The notes: generated by a model not told the origin, from the letters alone. Shown: positions 45,167-54,364, counted from the stretch's first letter. The stretch: 64,000 bases of DNA from JABDII01 sp963815325 (GCA_963815325.1 CAWFGG010000002.1:496001-560000); one strand, 5' to 3'. Numbers and translations are program-made.

Positions 45167-46549
45167 CTACAGAGACTTGACCTCGTTCACCAGCCCCGTG
45201 AGCGAGGCCTTGGCATCGCCGAAGAGCATGGAGTTCCTGGGATGGAAGAATAGCTCGTTCTGGATGCCCGCGAAACCAGGGTTCATGGAGCGCTTCATCA
45301 CGATAATGCTCTGCGCTTCGTCGACGTTCAGGATCGGCATGCCGTAGATCGGGCTCGCCGGGTCGCTCCGGGCCGCCGGATTCACCACGTCATTGGCCCC
45401 GATGACCAGCGCCACGTCCGCCCGCTGGAATTCGTCGTTGATCTGGTCCATGTCGTACAGCTTGTCGTACGGCACGTTGGCCTCGGCCAACAGCACGTTC
45501 ATGTGGCCCGGCATGCGGCCGGCAACCGGGTGAATGGCGTACTTGACCTCGCCACCCCTCTTCTCGATCAGGTCGGCCAACTCCCGCACCTGGTGCTGAG
45601 CCTGGGCCACGGCCAACCCGTAGCCCGGCACCACGATGACCAACCGGGCATAGGCCAGCTGGAGGGCCGCGTCCTCCACGGAGAGCGACCGCACGGTGCG
45701 CTCCTCGGCGCCTTTGCCCGGCCCCAACGCCGTGACGGACCCAAACGCGCTGAACAGCACGTTGCCGAGCGACCGGTTCATGGCCTTGCACATGATGGTC
45801 GTGAGGATGATACCGGACGAGCCCACCAACGCGCCGGCAATGATCAAGACGCTGTTGTTGATCACGAACCCGGTCATCGCCGCCGCCAATCCCGAATACG
45901 AATTCAGGAGGGCGATGACCACCGGCATGTCCGCACCGCCGATGGGAATGACGAAGAGCACGCCCAACACGAGCGAAATGGCGATGACGATGTAGAAGCT
46001 TTGGAGTTGCTGCCCGGGCGTCACGACTTGATACACGGCGAGGCCGAGAATACCAAGCAGTAGAATGGAGCTAACGATCTTCTGCAGAGGATAGGTGATG
46101 GGCTTCCCGGTCATCACTTCCTGCAGCTTGGCCCAGGCGATGACGCTGCCGGTGAAGGTCACGGCCCCGATCAGAAGACTCAACTGAATGGTGATGTCGG
46201 TGTCGACCGGGAGCGTTTCCACCTTCAGGAACTCCGCACCACCCACGAGGAGCGACGCCGCGCCACCGAATCCGTTCAGGAGCGCCACCATCTGAGGCAT
46301 GGCGGTCATCTTGACCGTACGGGCCATCCACAGGCCGGCCGCGGAGCCCACGAAAACACCCGCGATGATGACCTGGTACGACAGAATGTCGCGGTTGAAG
46401 AGGGTGACCGCGATGGCCACCAGCATGCCCAGGGCGGAGAGTTGGTTGCCGCGCGGGGCCGTATCGGGATGGCCCAGCTTCTTGAGCCCGACGATGAAGA
46501 GGCTGGCGGAGACCAGGTAGATCAGAGCGGTCAAGCCGGAGGGTATCAT
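45167..46549 (-). CDS. pntB: NAD(P) transhydrogenase subunit beta
   Basis: 460 residues from the ATG at 46549; the frame continues upstream but that part is antisense. About eight or nine membrane helices begin at LTALIYLVSASLFIVGLKKLG. The C-terminal NADP(H)-binding domain III has VIVVPGYGLAVAQAQHQVRELAD, HPVAGRMPGHMNVLLAEA and VIGANDVVNPAA. With the two alpha subunits it uses the proton gradient to make NADPH from NADH. It overlaps pntAB by four bases. Confidence 0.96.
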   Translation of the reverse strand: MIPSGLTALIYLVSASLFIVGLKKLGHPDTAPRGNQLSALGMLVAIAVTLFNRDILSYQVIIAGVFVGSAAGLWMARTVKMTAMPQMVALLNGFGGAASLLVGGAEFLKVETLPVDTDITIQLSLLIGAVTFTGSVIAWAKLQEVMTGKPITYPLQKIVSSILLLGILGLAVYQVVTPGQQLQSFYIVIAISLVLGVLFVIPIGGADMPVVIALLNSYSGLAAAMTGFVINNSVLIIAGALVGSSGIILTTIMCKAMNRSLGNVLFSAFGSVTALGPGKGAEERTVRSLSVEDAALQLAYARLVIVVPGYGLAVAQAQHQVRELADLIEKRGGEVKYAIHPVAGRMPGHMNVLLAEANVPYDKLYDMDQINDEFQRADVALVIGANDVVNPAARSDPASPIYGMPILNVDEAQSIIVMKRSMNPGFAGIQNELFFHPRNSMLFGDAKASLTGLVNEVKSL

Positions 46550-46839
46550 TTCTCCTCCGGCTTCTTCTTGAACATGTGGAGCATGCGGTCCGTCACCATA
46601 TACCCGCCGACCACGTTCATCATGGCCAGCACGACGGCGCCGAAGCCGAAGACCATCGAGACCCACCCGTGGCCGCCTCCCGCGACGATCAGCGCGCCGA
46701 CGATGGTGATGCCGCTGATCGCATTCGACCCGGACATGAGCGGGGTGTGCAGCGTGGGCGGTACCCGATGGATGAGCTCGAAGCCCAGGAAGGTTGCCAG
46801 CGTGAAGACCACAATGCCCAGGATGATGCCTTCGCTCAT
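46546..46839 (-). CDS. pntAB: NAD(P) transhydrogenase subunit alpha 2 (membrane part)
   Basis: 97 residues with three membrane helices (IILGIVVFTLATFLGFELI, AISGITIVGALIVAGG, VFGFGAVVLAMMNVVGGYMV). It corresponds to the C-terminal part of E. coli PntA, encoded separately here as in many bacteria. The motif PPTLHTPLMSGSNAISGI is characteristic. It overlaps both neighbours by four bases. Confidence 0.95.
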   Translation of the reverse strand: MSEGIILGIVVFTLATFLGFELIHRVPPTLHTPLMSGSNAISGITIVGALIVAGGGHGWVSMVFGFGAVVLAMMNVVGGYMVTDRMLHMFKKKPEEK

Positions 46840-47954
46840 GCCGTTCTCCCGAACCGGACTGTGCCGTTATGGGTCACGCACATCGGCCCGACGACCGAAT
46901 CATCGAGATCGATGTGCAGCGCGCCTTCTTTGGTCACCGCGTCGACAAACGTCGACAAGTTCCTGCTGTACATCTGGCTGGCATGAATCGGCACCGAGGC
47001 CGGCAGGTTTGCCGGACCCAGGATGGTGACGCCGTGCCCGGTAACCGTTTCACCGGCACGGGTGAGTTCGCAATTCCCGCCGGTTTCATTGGCCAGGTCG
47101 ACGATGACGGACCCCGCCTTCATGCTCTTGACCATGGCATCGGTAATGAGCCTCGGCGCCGGCTTGCCCGGTATCTGGGCCGTGGTGATGATCAGGTCCA
47201 TGCCGGGCACGTGGTTGCCGATCGCCTCCAGAACCTTCCGCTGCTGCTCCGCGGCCAGCTCCTTCGCATAGCCGCCGCTGTCTTCGGCCTCCTGGCTCAC
47301 CGCCTCGGCTTCCACGAAGATGGCGCCGAGACTCTCCACCTGCTCCTTCACAGCGGCCCGGACGTCGAACGCCGAAACGACGCCCCCGAGCCGGCGCGCC
47401 GTCGCGATGGCCTGAAGACCGGCCACACCGGCGCCGATGATGAAGACCTTGGCCGGCGCAAGCGTCCCCGCCGCTGTGGTGAGCATGGGCAACAGCTTGC
47501 CCAGGTGGGAGGCCCCAAGCAGCACCGCTTTGTACCCGGCGATCGTTGCCTGGGATGACAAGGCGTCCATGGACTGAGCCTTGGTGATGCGTGGCACCAA
47601 CTCCATGGCAAACCCGCCGACCTTACGCTGGGCCATGTGCGCGAACAGATCGCCGGACGCCGCCGGTTGCATGAACCCGACCACGGCGGCGCCGGCCTTG
47701 AGCAGGTCGATCTCCTGGAGCGGGGGCGGTTGGACCCGGAGCACCAAGTCGGCCTGGCCGACCGCCGCCTTGAGATCCGGGGCCACCGTCGCGCCGGCGC
47801 CGGTGTACAGATCGTCTCCAAGGCCGGCCTCAGCACCCGCTCCGCGCTGAATGGTCACGTCCAACCCGGCTTTCACCATTCGGCGAACCGTGTCGGGCAC
47901 CAGGGCTACGCGGCGTTCACCCGGGGTGGTTTCCTTCGGGACGGCAATACGCAT
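46836..47954 (-). CDS. pntAA: NAD(P) transhydrogenase subunit alpha 1 (NAD-binding)
   Basis: 372 residues, soluble domain I. It begins MRIAVPKETTPGERRVALVP like alanine dehydrogenase relatives. The NAD site is KVFIIGAGVAGLQAIATARRLGGVV near residue 170, followed by FDVRAAVKEQVESLGA. The family loop SGGYAKELAAEQQ is present. It is first of the pntAA-pntAB-pntB operon; the 143-base gap upstream separates it from the radical SAM gene on the same strand. Confidence 0.95.
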   Translation of the reverse strand: MRIAVPKETTPGERRVALVPDTVRRMVKAGLDVTIQRGAGAEAGLGDDLYTGAGATVAPDLKAAVGQADLVLRVQPPPLQEIDLLKAGAAVVGFMQPAASGDLFAHMAQRKVGGFAMELVPRITKAQSMDALSSQATIAGYKAVLLGASHLGKLLPMLTTAAGTLAPAKVFIIGAGVAGLQAIATARRLGGVVSAFDVRAAVKEQVESLGAIFVEAEAVSQEAEDSGGYAKELAAEQQRKVLEAIGNHVPGMDLIITTAQIPGKPAPRLITDAMVKSMKAGSVIVDLANETGGNCELTRAGETVTGHGVTILGPANLPASVPIHASQMYSRNLSTFVDAVTKEGALHIDLDDSVVGPMCVTHNGTVRFGRTA

Positions 47955-48097
47955 ATGGATTTCTCGCGTCGAAAAAGCGCTGGGGAATCTAGTGGAAATC
48001 CAACTTCATGCGAGGGGTCGTCGGCATTCGTTCCAAGAGTCTTCAGGAAATATTCACGAACCCCCTGAGCGGGGCGCGACGAACCGGCCCTCTCGCC

Positions 48098-49048
48098 TCA
48101 CCAGCGCCGCCGCACATCCAACCGGGTGAGCCCAATCTGGCGGGCCCAGTCTTGGGCCTCGCGGAACTCGTCCTGGGCGAGCAGGCGGTTGATTTCGGCA
48201 TGCCGGTCGGCCTGGACCCGGCCGGCAGGCCGATACTGGCTCATCACGTTGACGTAGCAGTCACGGCCGAGCTCGGAGGCGATCCAGCTCATGATGGCTC
48301 GCGTATCATCGAGGCACCCCGGCATGACCAAGTGCCGGATCAGGACACCCCGACTGGCCAATCCGTCGGACCCAATGACCAGCGGCCCGACCTGCTGGTA
48401 CATGGCGCGGATTGCGGCGCGGGCCACGGCCGGATAGTCCCCGGCCATGAGATAGCGCTTGCTCCGCGCCGGGGACCAGAACTTGAAGTCGGGCATGTAG
48501 ATGTCCACGATGCCGTCCAAGAGCGCCAGGCTCTCCAACGAATCGTAGGCGCTCGTGTTGTAGACGATCGGCAGCTCGAGGCCGCCATCGACCGCGAGGG
48601 AGAGCGCTTCGATGATCTGCGGGACGACGTGTTCGGGCGTTACCACGTTGATGTTGTGGCACCCTTGGTCCTGAAGCTCGAGCATCATCTCTGCCACGCG
48701 CTCCGGCGGGGTGCCGGGCGACCTCGCGCCCGGCCAGGCACCCTGACTGATATCGAAATTCTGACAGAAGACACACCGCAGGTTGCAGTGGGAGAAGAAT
48801 ATGGTTCCCGACCCGTTCCATCCTCGGAGGCAGTCCTCTTCTCCGGAATGCGGGAAGTAGCTCCCCACCACCGCGTACCTGCCGGTCTTGCATGCGGACC
48901 ATTTGTCCTCGAGCCGGTTGACGCCGCAATTGCGGGGGCAGCATCGGCAATCCTCGAGCAAGGCAAGCGCACGGTGGCTCCGCATCTGGAGTTCCGATGG
49001 CGGAAGCTGCTTGTATGCAGGCTCGAACGAGGCATGGCGGCGAATCAA
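48098..49048 (-). CDS. Radical SAM protein, PflA-like (COG1313 type)
   Basis: 316 residues. The radical SAM cluster motif is CNLRCVFC near residue 90 (CxxxCxxC). A preceding CCPRNC...ACKTG segment (residues 36-55) offers further Cys as in the PflX/YgiQ-type subgroup. The SAM domain contains VTPEHVVPQIIEAL and IYMPDFKFW. It resembles putative glycyl-radical activating enzymes, but no glycyl-radical partner is nearby, so the substrate is unknown. It overlaps the TIGR03545 gene by four bases. Confidence 0.88.
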   Translation of the reverse strand: MIRRHASFEPAYKQLPPSELQMRSHRALALLEDCRCCPRNCGVNRLEDKWSACKTGRYAVVGSYFPHSGEEDCLRGWNGSGTIFFSHCNLRCVFCQNFDISQGAWPGARSPGTPPERVAEMMLELQDQGCHNINVVTPEHVVPQIIEALSLAVDGGLELPIVYNTSAYDSLESLALLDGIVDIYMPDFKFWSPARSKRYLMAGDYPAVARAAIRAMYQQVGPLVIGSDGLASRGVLIRHLVMPGCLDDTRAIMSWIASELGRDCYVNVMSQYRPAGRVQADRHAEINRLLAQDEFREAQDWARQIGLTRLDVRRRW

Positions 49049-50892
49049 CCGACTACCTCCCCGCGTCCAGGCAATGCGACGCCGATCAACCCACCCGACA
49101 AACGCCTCAGCAACTCTTCGAGACGTTGCTTTTCCTGATCGAGCCTGCTCTGCCCTGCCTGCAGTTGCGTGTCCACCGAGTCCTTGAGCGCCGAGACGCG
49201 GCGTTTGATCGGGGTCACGTGGAGAGCCACCACGCTGTCCACCATCGCACGGGCCCGGGCTTCCGCCTTCGCCACTTCTTCTCCGGCGACTGCCCGAAGT
49301 TGGCGCTCAATGGCCGGGCCGATGTTCGATGACACCTCGATGTGCGGCTGCCGGATGGTGCCGGTCAGCTGAGCCGAAATCGACAGGGATGGCACGCCAC
49401 TCAACACCCGCCAGAGCAGTGTCTCGACCGCCGGCGGGGTCGCCGAAGCTCGGTCGTGCCGCGACCATTCGACTCGATCCGATTGGAGGGTCCACCGAGC
49501 GAGGATGGTGTCGCCGGCAAGTCGGACCAGGAGCCGGGAATCGCCGAAACCCGGATCGACCCGAAACGGCAGCGGGCCCAAGTCGAACCCGGGCAGTCGC
49601 AGGCCGGTGACCGAAGCCTGGAGGGAATCCCGCGGGTTGGGACCGGTGTGGTCGATCACGGCGTCGACGTTCACCCTCCGAGGACCAGCGTCCCGGGCGG
49701 TCCGCTCGGCAGACACGCGTGTCGGCCGGCCCAAAATGGCAGGCGCCGACGTGAGGTCCGAGATCCGGACTGAATACTGCGCCTCGCTGGCTCCGCCGGA
49801 TCCCAGGACGAAATTCGCATCGCCCCGCTCGATCCAAAATTTCGGATACTCTTTCATGCGCGGGAAGTCGAACGTGGTCCCGGCACGGCGGACCCGAAAA
49901 GGCCCCGGCCGTTCTCGAGGAAGCAGTCCCGGTGGCAAGTAGCGCTTCACCAACTCGGCCCAATAGGCAGCCTGCTGCAGCCGGTCGATGCTGACCTGCC
50001 CGAACAGCGCACGGCTCACATGTGGAGCCGAGAAATTGGGAACCTTGAGCAGGCCCCGGGCGGTGGCGTAGTCCAGTTGAGTCGCCGCATCTACCTGGCC
50101 CAAGCCGCGCTCCAGGTTGGTGACACCCCGTGTGGCTCCAACCTGGAGCTGCTCCAGCCTTCGCCGTGCCGCCCCGAGACTGTCCAACGCTCGTTTCAGG
50201 TCGGAAACGGCCCGCCGGGTGCCGTCGAGCCCGAGCGTCAGCGGATTGGCGCCCGCCAGGCGGCGCGCGACGGAAGCCGCGGTGTCGAGCACCGGCTCCA
50301 GGTGGAGCCCCGCGACTCCGGCCTCGAACGCGGCGCGCGCGGAATCGACCTGACCGGCAAGGCGCGTGGCTGCTTGCACGGTCGCGAGAGAGCCGGGATC
50401 GAGGATGATGCTTCGAATCGTATCGATCGGCAGCAAGTTCTGGAGCGAGGCTTGGACATCGAGCGGCCACGACCGGATCGTCTGGAGGGTCTTGGCGGCA
50501 AAGCCATCGGGCGGGGCGGCAGCCGCAGGGCGCCGTCGGGCACTGCCGAAGGTGAGGTCTTGAAGGCTGATACGGCTCACCACCAGCTTCTTCTCGAGCA
50601 GGGGGACAGGCTCGATGTCGACCGTCACCAGCGCGGCTTCGAGCAGGTTGCGATTCCGATCGAACGGATCGGCAACTTCGAGATTCTCCATCCTGACCGA
50701 GGCGTCGCGCTCGTTGATGGTCAGGCTCCCTACCTCCACTTGGGTGCCCAGCAATTCGGTCGATGCTTCCTCGGTCGTCGTTTCGGCTATCCGATCGGAG
50801 AAGACCCAGTACAACACCCCGAGCAAGACCAGAACGAGGAGCAGCGGCCCGACGGCCCGCCAGCGGAATAGCTTGATCTTCCGCACGCTCAT
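49045..50892 (-). CDS. TIGR03545-family large membrane-anchored protein
   Basis: 615 residues from the ATG at 50892, which overlaps the TIGR03546 stop as ATGA. One N-terminal membrane helix (AVGPLLLVLVLLGVLYWVFS) anchors a large periplasmic part. The sequence TEEASTELLGTQVEVGSLTINERDASVRMENLEVADPFDRNRNLLEA resembles AsmA-type lipid-transfer proteins. Coiled-coil segments occur near 210-260 and 570-605 (QSRLDQEKQRLEELLRRL). The family is a conserved partner of TIGR03546 with no defined function; a role in envelope lipid transport is inference. Confidence 0.82.
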   Translation of the reverse strand: MSVRKIKLFRWRAVGPLLLVLVLLGVLYWVFSDRIAETTTEEASTELLGTQVEVGSLTINERDASVRMENLEVADPFDRNRNLLEAALVTVDIEPVPLLEKKLVVSRISLQDLTFGSARRRPAAAAPPDGFAAKTLQTIRSWPLDVQASLQNLLPIDTIRSIILDPGSLATVQAATRLAGQVDSARAAFEAGVAGLHLEPVLDTAASVARRLAGANPLTLGLDGTRRAVSDLKRALDSLGAARRRLEQLQVGATRGVTNLERGLGQVDAATQLDYATARGLLKVPNFSAPHVSRALFGQVSIDRLQQAAYWAELVKRYLPPGLLPRERPGPFRVRRAGTTFDFPRMKEYPKFWIERGDANFVLGSGGASEAQYSVRISDLTSAPAILGRPTRVSAERTARDAGPRRVNVDAVIDHTGPNPRDSLQASVTGLRLPGFDLGPLPFRVDPGFGDSRLLVRLAGDTILARWTLQSDRVEWSRHDRASATPPAVETLLWRVLSGVPSLSISAQLTGTIRQPHIEVSSNIGPAIERQLRAVAGEEVAKAEARARAMVDSVVALHVTPIKRRVSALKDSVDTQLQAGQSRLDQEKQRLEELLRRLSGGLIGVALPGRGEVVG

Positions 50893-51410
50893 TCCGGCCG
50901 AAACAGGCGGTACAGGTTGTATACCTTCGATGCCTTCACCGCCTTGTAGATCCGAAGCTGGCTGACCCGCACTCCGATGGTTGCGCGATACCGGGCAATG
51001 CCGAACCGCGCGAGGAAGAAGATCGGCACGCTCAGGAGCACCCAGATGATGATGCTCCCCAAGACGACCGAATTGTTGAACTCCGTCAGTGGGACGACCG
51101 GAATGTTGTACCACTCCGTCCAGAGCGAGCGGAGCGAAGGGGCCTCGAGCAAGGCCCGTCCGATCGCGTCCGAGGCCGGGTCCAGCAGGAAGCCGACCGG
51201 CGTGAACAGCACCCAACCGAGCATCCCACCGGCAAATGACACATTGAGCAGCACAATCGCCGCGAAAATGACCAGGTTGTGGAGCGTCATGAGCGGGGTC
51301 AGCCCCAGACAGGCACCGAGCGCGACCCCCAGCGCCACCTGCCCGGGTGTGCCCTCCGAATGCAGGGACTTGACCAGCGATTGGATGAACTTGATGAGTA
51401 GTGTGAGCAT
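50889..51410 (-). CDS. TIGR03546-family membrane protein (DUF2062-like)
   Basis: 173 residues from the ATG at 51410. Membrane helices include VALGVALGACLGLTPLMTLHNLVIF, VLLNVSFAGGMLGWVLFTPVGFLL and VVLGSIIIWVLLSVPIFFLA. The Gly/Pro pattern resembles DUF2062 proteins. It is always paired with TIGR03545, as here (ATGA overlap). It lies 104 bases from the divergent thrB start. Confidence 0.83.
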   Translation of the reverse strand: MLTLLIKFIQSLVKSLHSEGTPGQVALGVALGACLGLTPLMTLHNLVIFAAIVLLNVSFAGGMLGWVLFTPVGFLLDPASDAIGRALLEAPSLRSLWTEWYNIPVVPLTEFNNSVVLGSIIIWVLLSVPIFFLARFGIARYRATIGVRVSQLRIYKAVKASKVYNLYRLFRPE

Positions 51411-51514
51411 CGATCTGCGAACGACGGAGCGTGACCCGAAAGGTAGTGCATCGGCACCCGGCCTGCCGAAGTCCAGTGGACTTTGATTCGACAGACCGAT
51501 ATCCTCGATCCAGA

Positions 51515-52453
51515 ATGCCCCACCCACCAGTGGTGACCGCCTATGCTCCGGGCTCGATCGGCAATGTCGGGCCGGGCCTCGACATCCTCGGCATGGCCGT
51601 GGCCGGCGCCGGCGATACCGTGACGGCGCGCCGCACGGACGCGGCACGGATCACGGTCCAAGATCCGGGGCACCCCGATCTCCCAACCGACCCCGAGCGC
51701 CACACCGCGGCTCTCGCCGCCCGCGAAGTGTTACGGCAAGCCGGTGCCAGCGCGGGGCTGGAACTCCGGGTCCAGAAGGGACTGCCGCTCGCCGGTGGTC
51801 AGGGGGGCAGCGCCGCCTCCGCCGTGGCCGGCGCCGTGGCCGTCAACACGTTGCTCGGCGAGCCGCTCTGCACCAACGACTTGATCGAGGCGTGCCTGAT
51901 CGCCGAGACCGTCGTGGCCGGCCGTCACGCGGACAATATCGCGCCGTCGCTCATGGGCGGGCTGGTGCTGGTTCGCTCGCTCGATCCGGTCGATGTGGTT
52001 TCGATCCGCGTCCCCAGCAACCTCTGGATCGTGATGGCCCACCCCGAGCAAGTACTGCGAACGGCCGAAGGAAGAGCCCGGCTCCCGAAGCAGATTCCAC
52101 GTGATCTGGCACTGAGACAGGCGGCCCAGGTGGCCGCCATGGTCGCGGCATGCGTGAGCGACGATCTCGAGCTCTTAGGACGCGCCCTGGTCGATGAGAT
52201 CGCGGAGCCGGCGCGCGCGCCCTTGCTTCCGGGCTTCGCCGAGGCCAAGGCCGCAGCATTGGCTGCGGGCGCCATCGGCTGCTCGATCTCGGGCAGCGGC
52301 CCGACCTCATTTGCCTTTGTGGCCACGAAGGCAGTGGCGGAACGAGTCGCCGCGGCCATGCAGGCCGCGTATCTGACCCGCGGCATTCCCTGCCAAGCCC
52401 GAGTCACGCAGCCCGACACTCGGGGTGCTCACGTGCTCCACCCTGAGCCGTGA
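51515..52453 (+). CDS. thrB: Homoserine kinase
   Basis: 312 residues from the ATG at 51515; a longer frame to 51431 lacks support. It is a GHMP kinase: the start VTAYAPGSIGNVGPGLDILGMAV, the ATP loop PLAGGQGGSAASAVAGAVAVN (GQGGSAA in place of the commoner GLGSSAA), the motif GRHADNIAPSLMGGLVLVRS and the C-terminal GAIGCSISGSGPTSFAF. It phosphorylates homoserine. threonine synthase starts 15 bases downstream, completing the last two steps of threonine synthesis. Confidence 0.93.
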   Translation: MPHPPVVTAYAPGSIGNVGPGLDILGMAVAGAGDTVTARRTDAARITVQDPGHPDLPTDPERHTAALAAREVLRQAGASAGLELRVQKGLPLAGGQGGSAASAVAGAVAVNTLLGEPLCTNDLIEACLIAETVVAGRHADNIAPSLMGGLVLVRSLDPVDVVSIRVPSNLWIVMAHPEQVLRTAEGRARLPKQIPRDLALRQAAQVAAMVAACVSDDLELLGRALVDEIAEPARAPLLPGFAEAKAAALAAGAIGCSISGSGPTSFAFVATKAVAERVAAAMQAAYLTRGIPCQARVTQPDTRGAHVLHPEP

Positions 52454-52468
52454 GGTAAGCGCCTGTCC

Positions 52469-53761
52469 GTGACCTCTGAGACTCGAAAGAGCTGGCAAGT
52501 CTGCGCGACGTGCGGGGATCGCCTATCCGAGTTCGATTCCTCCGCTCGGTGCGACTGCGGCGGCCTGCTCGATATCGTCCACCCCGCTCCACCATCGACA
52601 GGCGAAGAACTCCGCGGACTTCTCGAAGCGCGTCGCACAGCATTCGAAGGACCTGCCGCATCCGGTGTCTGGCGCTTCCGCGAACTGGTTCTTCCGTCCG
52701 CCGGCCTCGACGTCGTGAGCCATCCGGAGGGCAACACGCCCATTCTCGAGCGCGCGTCGGTCAGTCGTTGGGCAGGGGTATCGCGTCTGGAGCTCAAGCA
52801 CGAAGGGCATAACCCGACGGGATCGTTCAAGGACCGAGGCATGACGGTGGGCATGACCCAGGCGCGACGGATTGAGGCGCCTGCGGTCGCATGTGCGTCG
52901 ACCGGCAATACAGCGGCATCACTTGCGGCCTACGCGGCCCACGCAGGGATCCCGTGCCTGGTGCTGGTGCCCAAGGGCCGGATAGCCGGAGGCAAGCTGG
53001 CGCAGGCGCTGGCCTACGGAGCGAGGACTCTGCTCGTTCGAGACGGGTTCGACGGCTGTCTCGCGCTCATCGACCGAGCGTCCAGAGAACTGGGAGTGTA
53101 TCTCCTCAATTCCATCAATCCGTTCCGGATCGAGGGTCAGAAGACCATCGTGTTCGAGCTGCTGCAGCAGCTCGCCTGGTCGCCGCCGGACTGGCTCGTC
53201 GTGCCCGCCGGCAATCTCGGCAACACCGCCGCGTTCGGAAAGGCACTCCGGGAAGCGGTCGAGTGGGGCCTCATCGAGCGGTTTCCCCGAATCGCCGCCG
53301 TCCAGGCCGAGGGGGCGGCACCGTTTGCGCAGAGCTATCGCGAGGATTTTGCCACACGCCATGAGGTCACTCCCGATACGGTCGCGACCGCGATACGGAT
53401 CGGCAATCCCGCGTCGTACGATCGCGCCGTGCGCGCGATCCGCGAGACGGACGGTGTCGTCACGACAGCCACGGATGAGCAGATCCTCGAGGCGAAGGCC
53501 GTGATCGACGCGGCCGGCATTGGCTGCGAGCCGGCGAGCGCGGCAGCCGTAGCCGGCGTGCGGCGACTGGTGCGCGAGGGGGTAATTGATTCCAGCCAAC
53601 GGGTCGTCGCGGTCCTGACCGGCCACATCCTCAAGGACCCCGAACTGTTGCTCGCGTATCACCAGACGACAGAGCCGGCTCCCCCGAAGGCGAACCGGCC
53701 CATTGAAATCGATGCGGATCTGGATCAGCTGGCTCGCGTGCTCGATCGCTCGGCACGCTGA
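52469..53761 (+). CDS. thrC: Threonine synthase
   Basis: 430 residues from a GTG. An N-terminal zinc-ribbon-like segment has four Cys (CATC and CDCGG, residues 12-31), as in some long threonine synthases. The PLP Lys is in GHNPTGSFKDRGM near residue 122, the phosphate loop is VVPAGNLGNTAAF, and ASTGNTAASLAAYAAHAG is typical. It converts O-phosphohomoserine to threonine. It is in an operon with thrB. Confidence 0.93.
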   Translation: MTSETRKSWQVCATCGDRLSEFDSSARCDCGGLLDIVHPAPPSTGEELRGLLEARRTAFEGPAASGVWRFRELVLPSAGLDVVSHPEGNTPILERASVSRWAGVSRLELKHEGHNPTGSFKDRGMTVGMTQARRIEAPAVACASTGNTAASLAAYAAHAGIPCLVLVPKGRIAGGKLAQALAYGARTLLVRDGFDGCLALIDRASRELGVYLLNSINPFRIEGQKTIVFELLQQLAWSPPDWLVVPAGNLGNTAAFGKALREAVEWGLIERFPRIAAVQAEGAAPFAQSYREDFATRHEVTPDTVATAIRIGNPASYDRAVRAIRETDGVVTTATDEQILEAKAVIDAAGIGCEPASAAAVAGVRRLVREGVIDSSQRVVAVLTGHILKDPELLLAYHQTTEPAPPKANRPIEIDADLDQLARVLDRSAR

Positions 53762-53782
53762 GCCCCTGCCCCTCGGTGTTTC

Positions 53783-54364
53783 CTACCCTTCTTCAGTCTG
53801 GTGCTCGTGGCTGCCGGCAATCTTGTCGACGGCCGCCTCGAGCTCGGTGTAGGCCGTTGGGTCGACTTCGCGAAACGGGATCTGCCGGTACTTGATGGTG
53901 CCGTCGGGCGCGATCACAAACAGGTTCCGATTGTTGGAGCGACCGCTCGGGCTCATGGCACCGTAGAGCCGGCCAACCGCACTGCCGGGATCGCTCAGGA
54001 ACGTGAACGGGAACCCTTCGTCCTTGGCCCAGGATGCCTGCGCCTCCGCTGGATCGGAGCTGATCGCGAGCAGAACCACGTCATCGCCATCATTGAACAG
54101 TGTCGCGTACTGATCACGGTACGCTTTCATTTGGATGGTTCAGCCAGGGGTCCTCACCCGGTAGAAGAACGCAAGGACCACGGTCTTCCCGGCGAAGTCG
54201 CCCAATCGCACCGTGTCCGGCAGGATGCCCTCGCGGGTCGCGCCCACGAGCGCGAACTCCGGGGCGACCGCACCAACCTCGAGCGGCGCTTGGGCCTCGA
54301 GCGCACCCGCGGCGAGCAGGCATCCAATCCCGGCTGTCGCCATTGCAAGCCCCAATTGTCTCAC
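53783..54364 (-). CDS. Putative selenocysteine-containing secreted peroxiredoxin (in-frame UGA)
   Basis: Two open stretches (54143-54364 and 53783-54139) share one frame and are separated only by TGA at 54140-54142. Read through, the gene gives 193 residues: a signal peptide (AMATAGIGCLLAAGALEAQA), EVGAVAPEFALVGA, VVLAFFYRVRTPG-[UGA]-TIQMKAYRDQY, then VVLLAISSDPAEAQASWAKD, FPFTFLSDPGSAVGRLYGA and FVIAPDGTIKYRQ. This is the AhpC/TSA (BCP-like) fold, and UGA falls exactly at the peroxidatic Cys of the TxxC motif. GTG at 54364 has GGAGG five bases upstream. After signal cleavage no Cys remains, so it would be a one-Sec enzyme. Alternatives are a nonsense mutation or sequencing error (TGC to TGA). 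The sugar dehydrogenase gene is 51 bases upstream. Confidence 0.75.
54105..54142 (-). promoter_or_regulatory. Candidate bacterial SECIS element after the UGA
   Basis: On the mRNA strand the UGA (54140-54142) is followed, after 15 bases, by a hairpin: stem GCGUAC/GUACGC (54119-54124 with 54105-54110) and loop CGUGAUCA. A 6-bp apical stem, 8-nt loop, G at loop position 2 and 21 nt from UGA to the loop fit the published bSECIS pattern (16-37 nt, G among the first two loop bases). Confidence 0.6.

Noticed and set aside
53783..54139. Second half of the peroxiredoxin as a separate short gene starting at 54130
   Set aside because: It is in the same frame as the first half with a single TGA between, and lacks its own ribosome-binding site and the N-terminal Prx fold.
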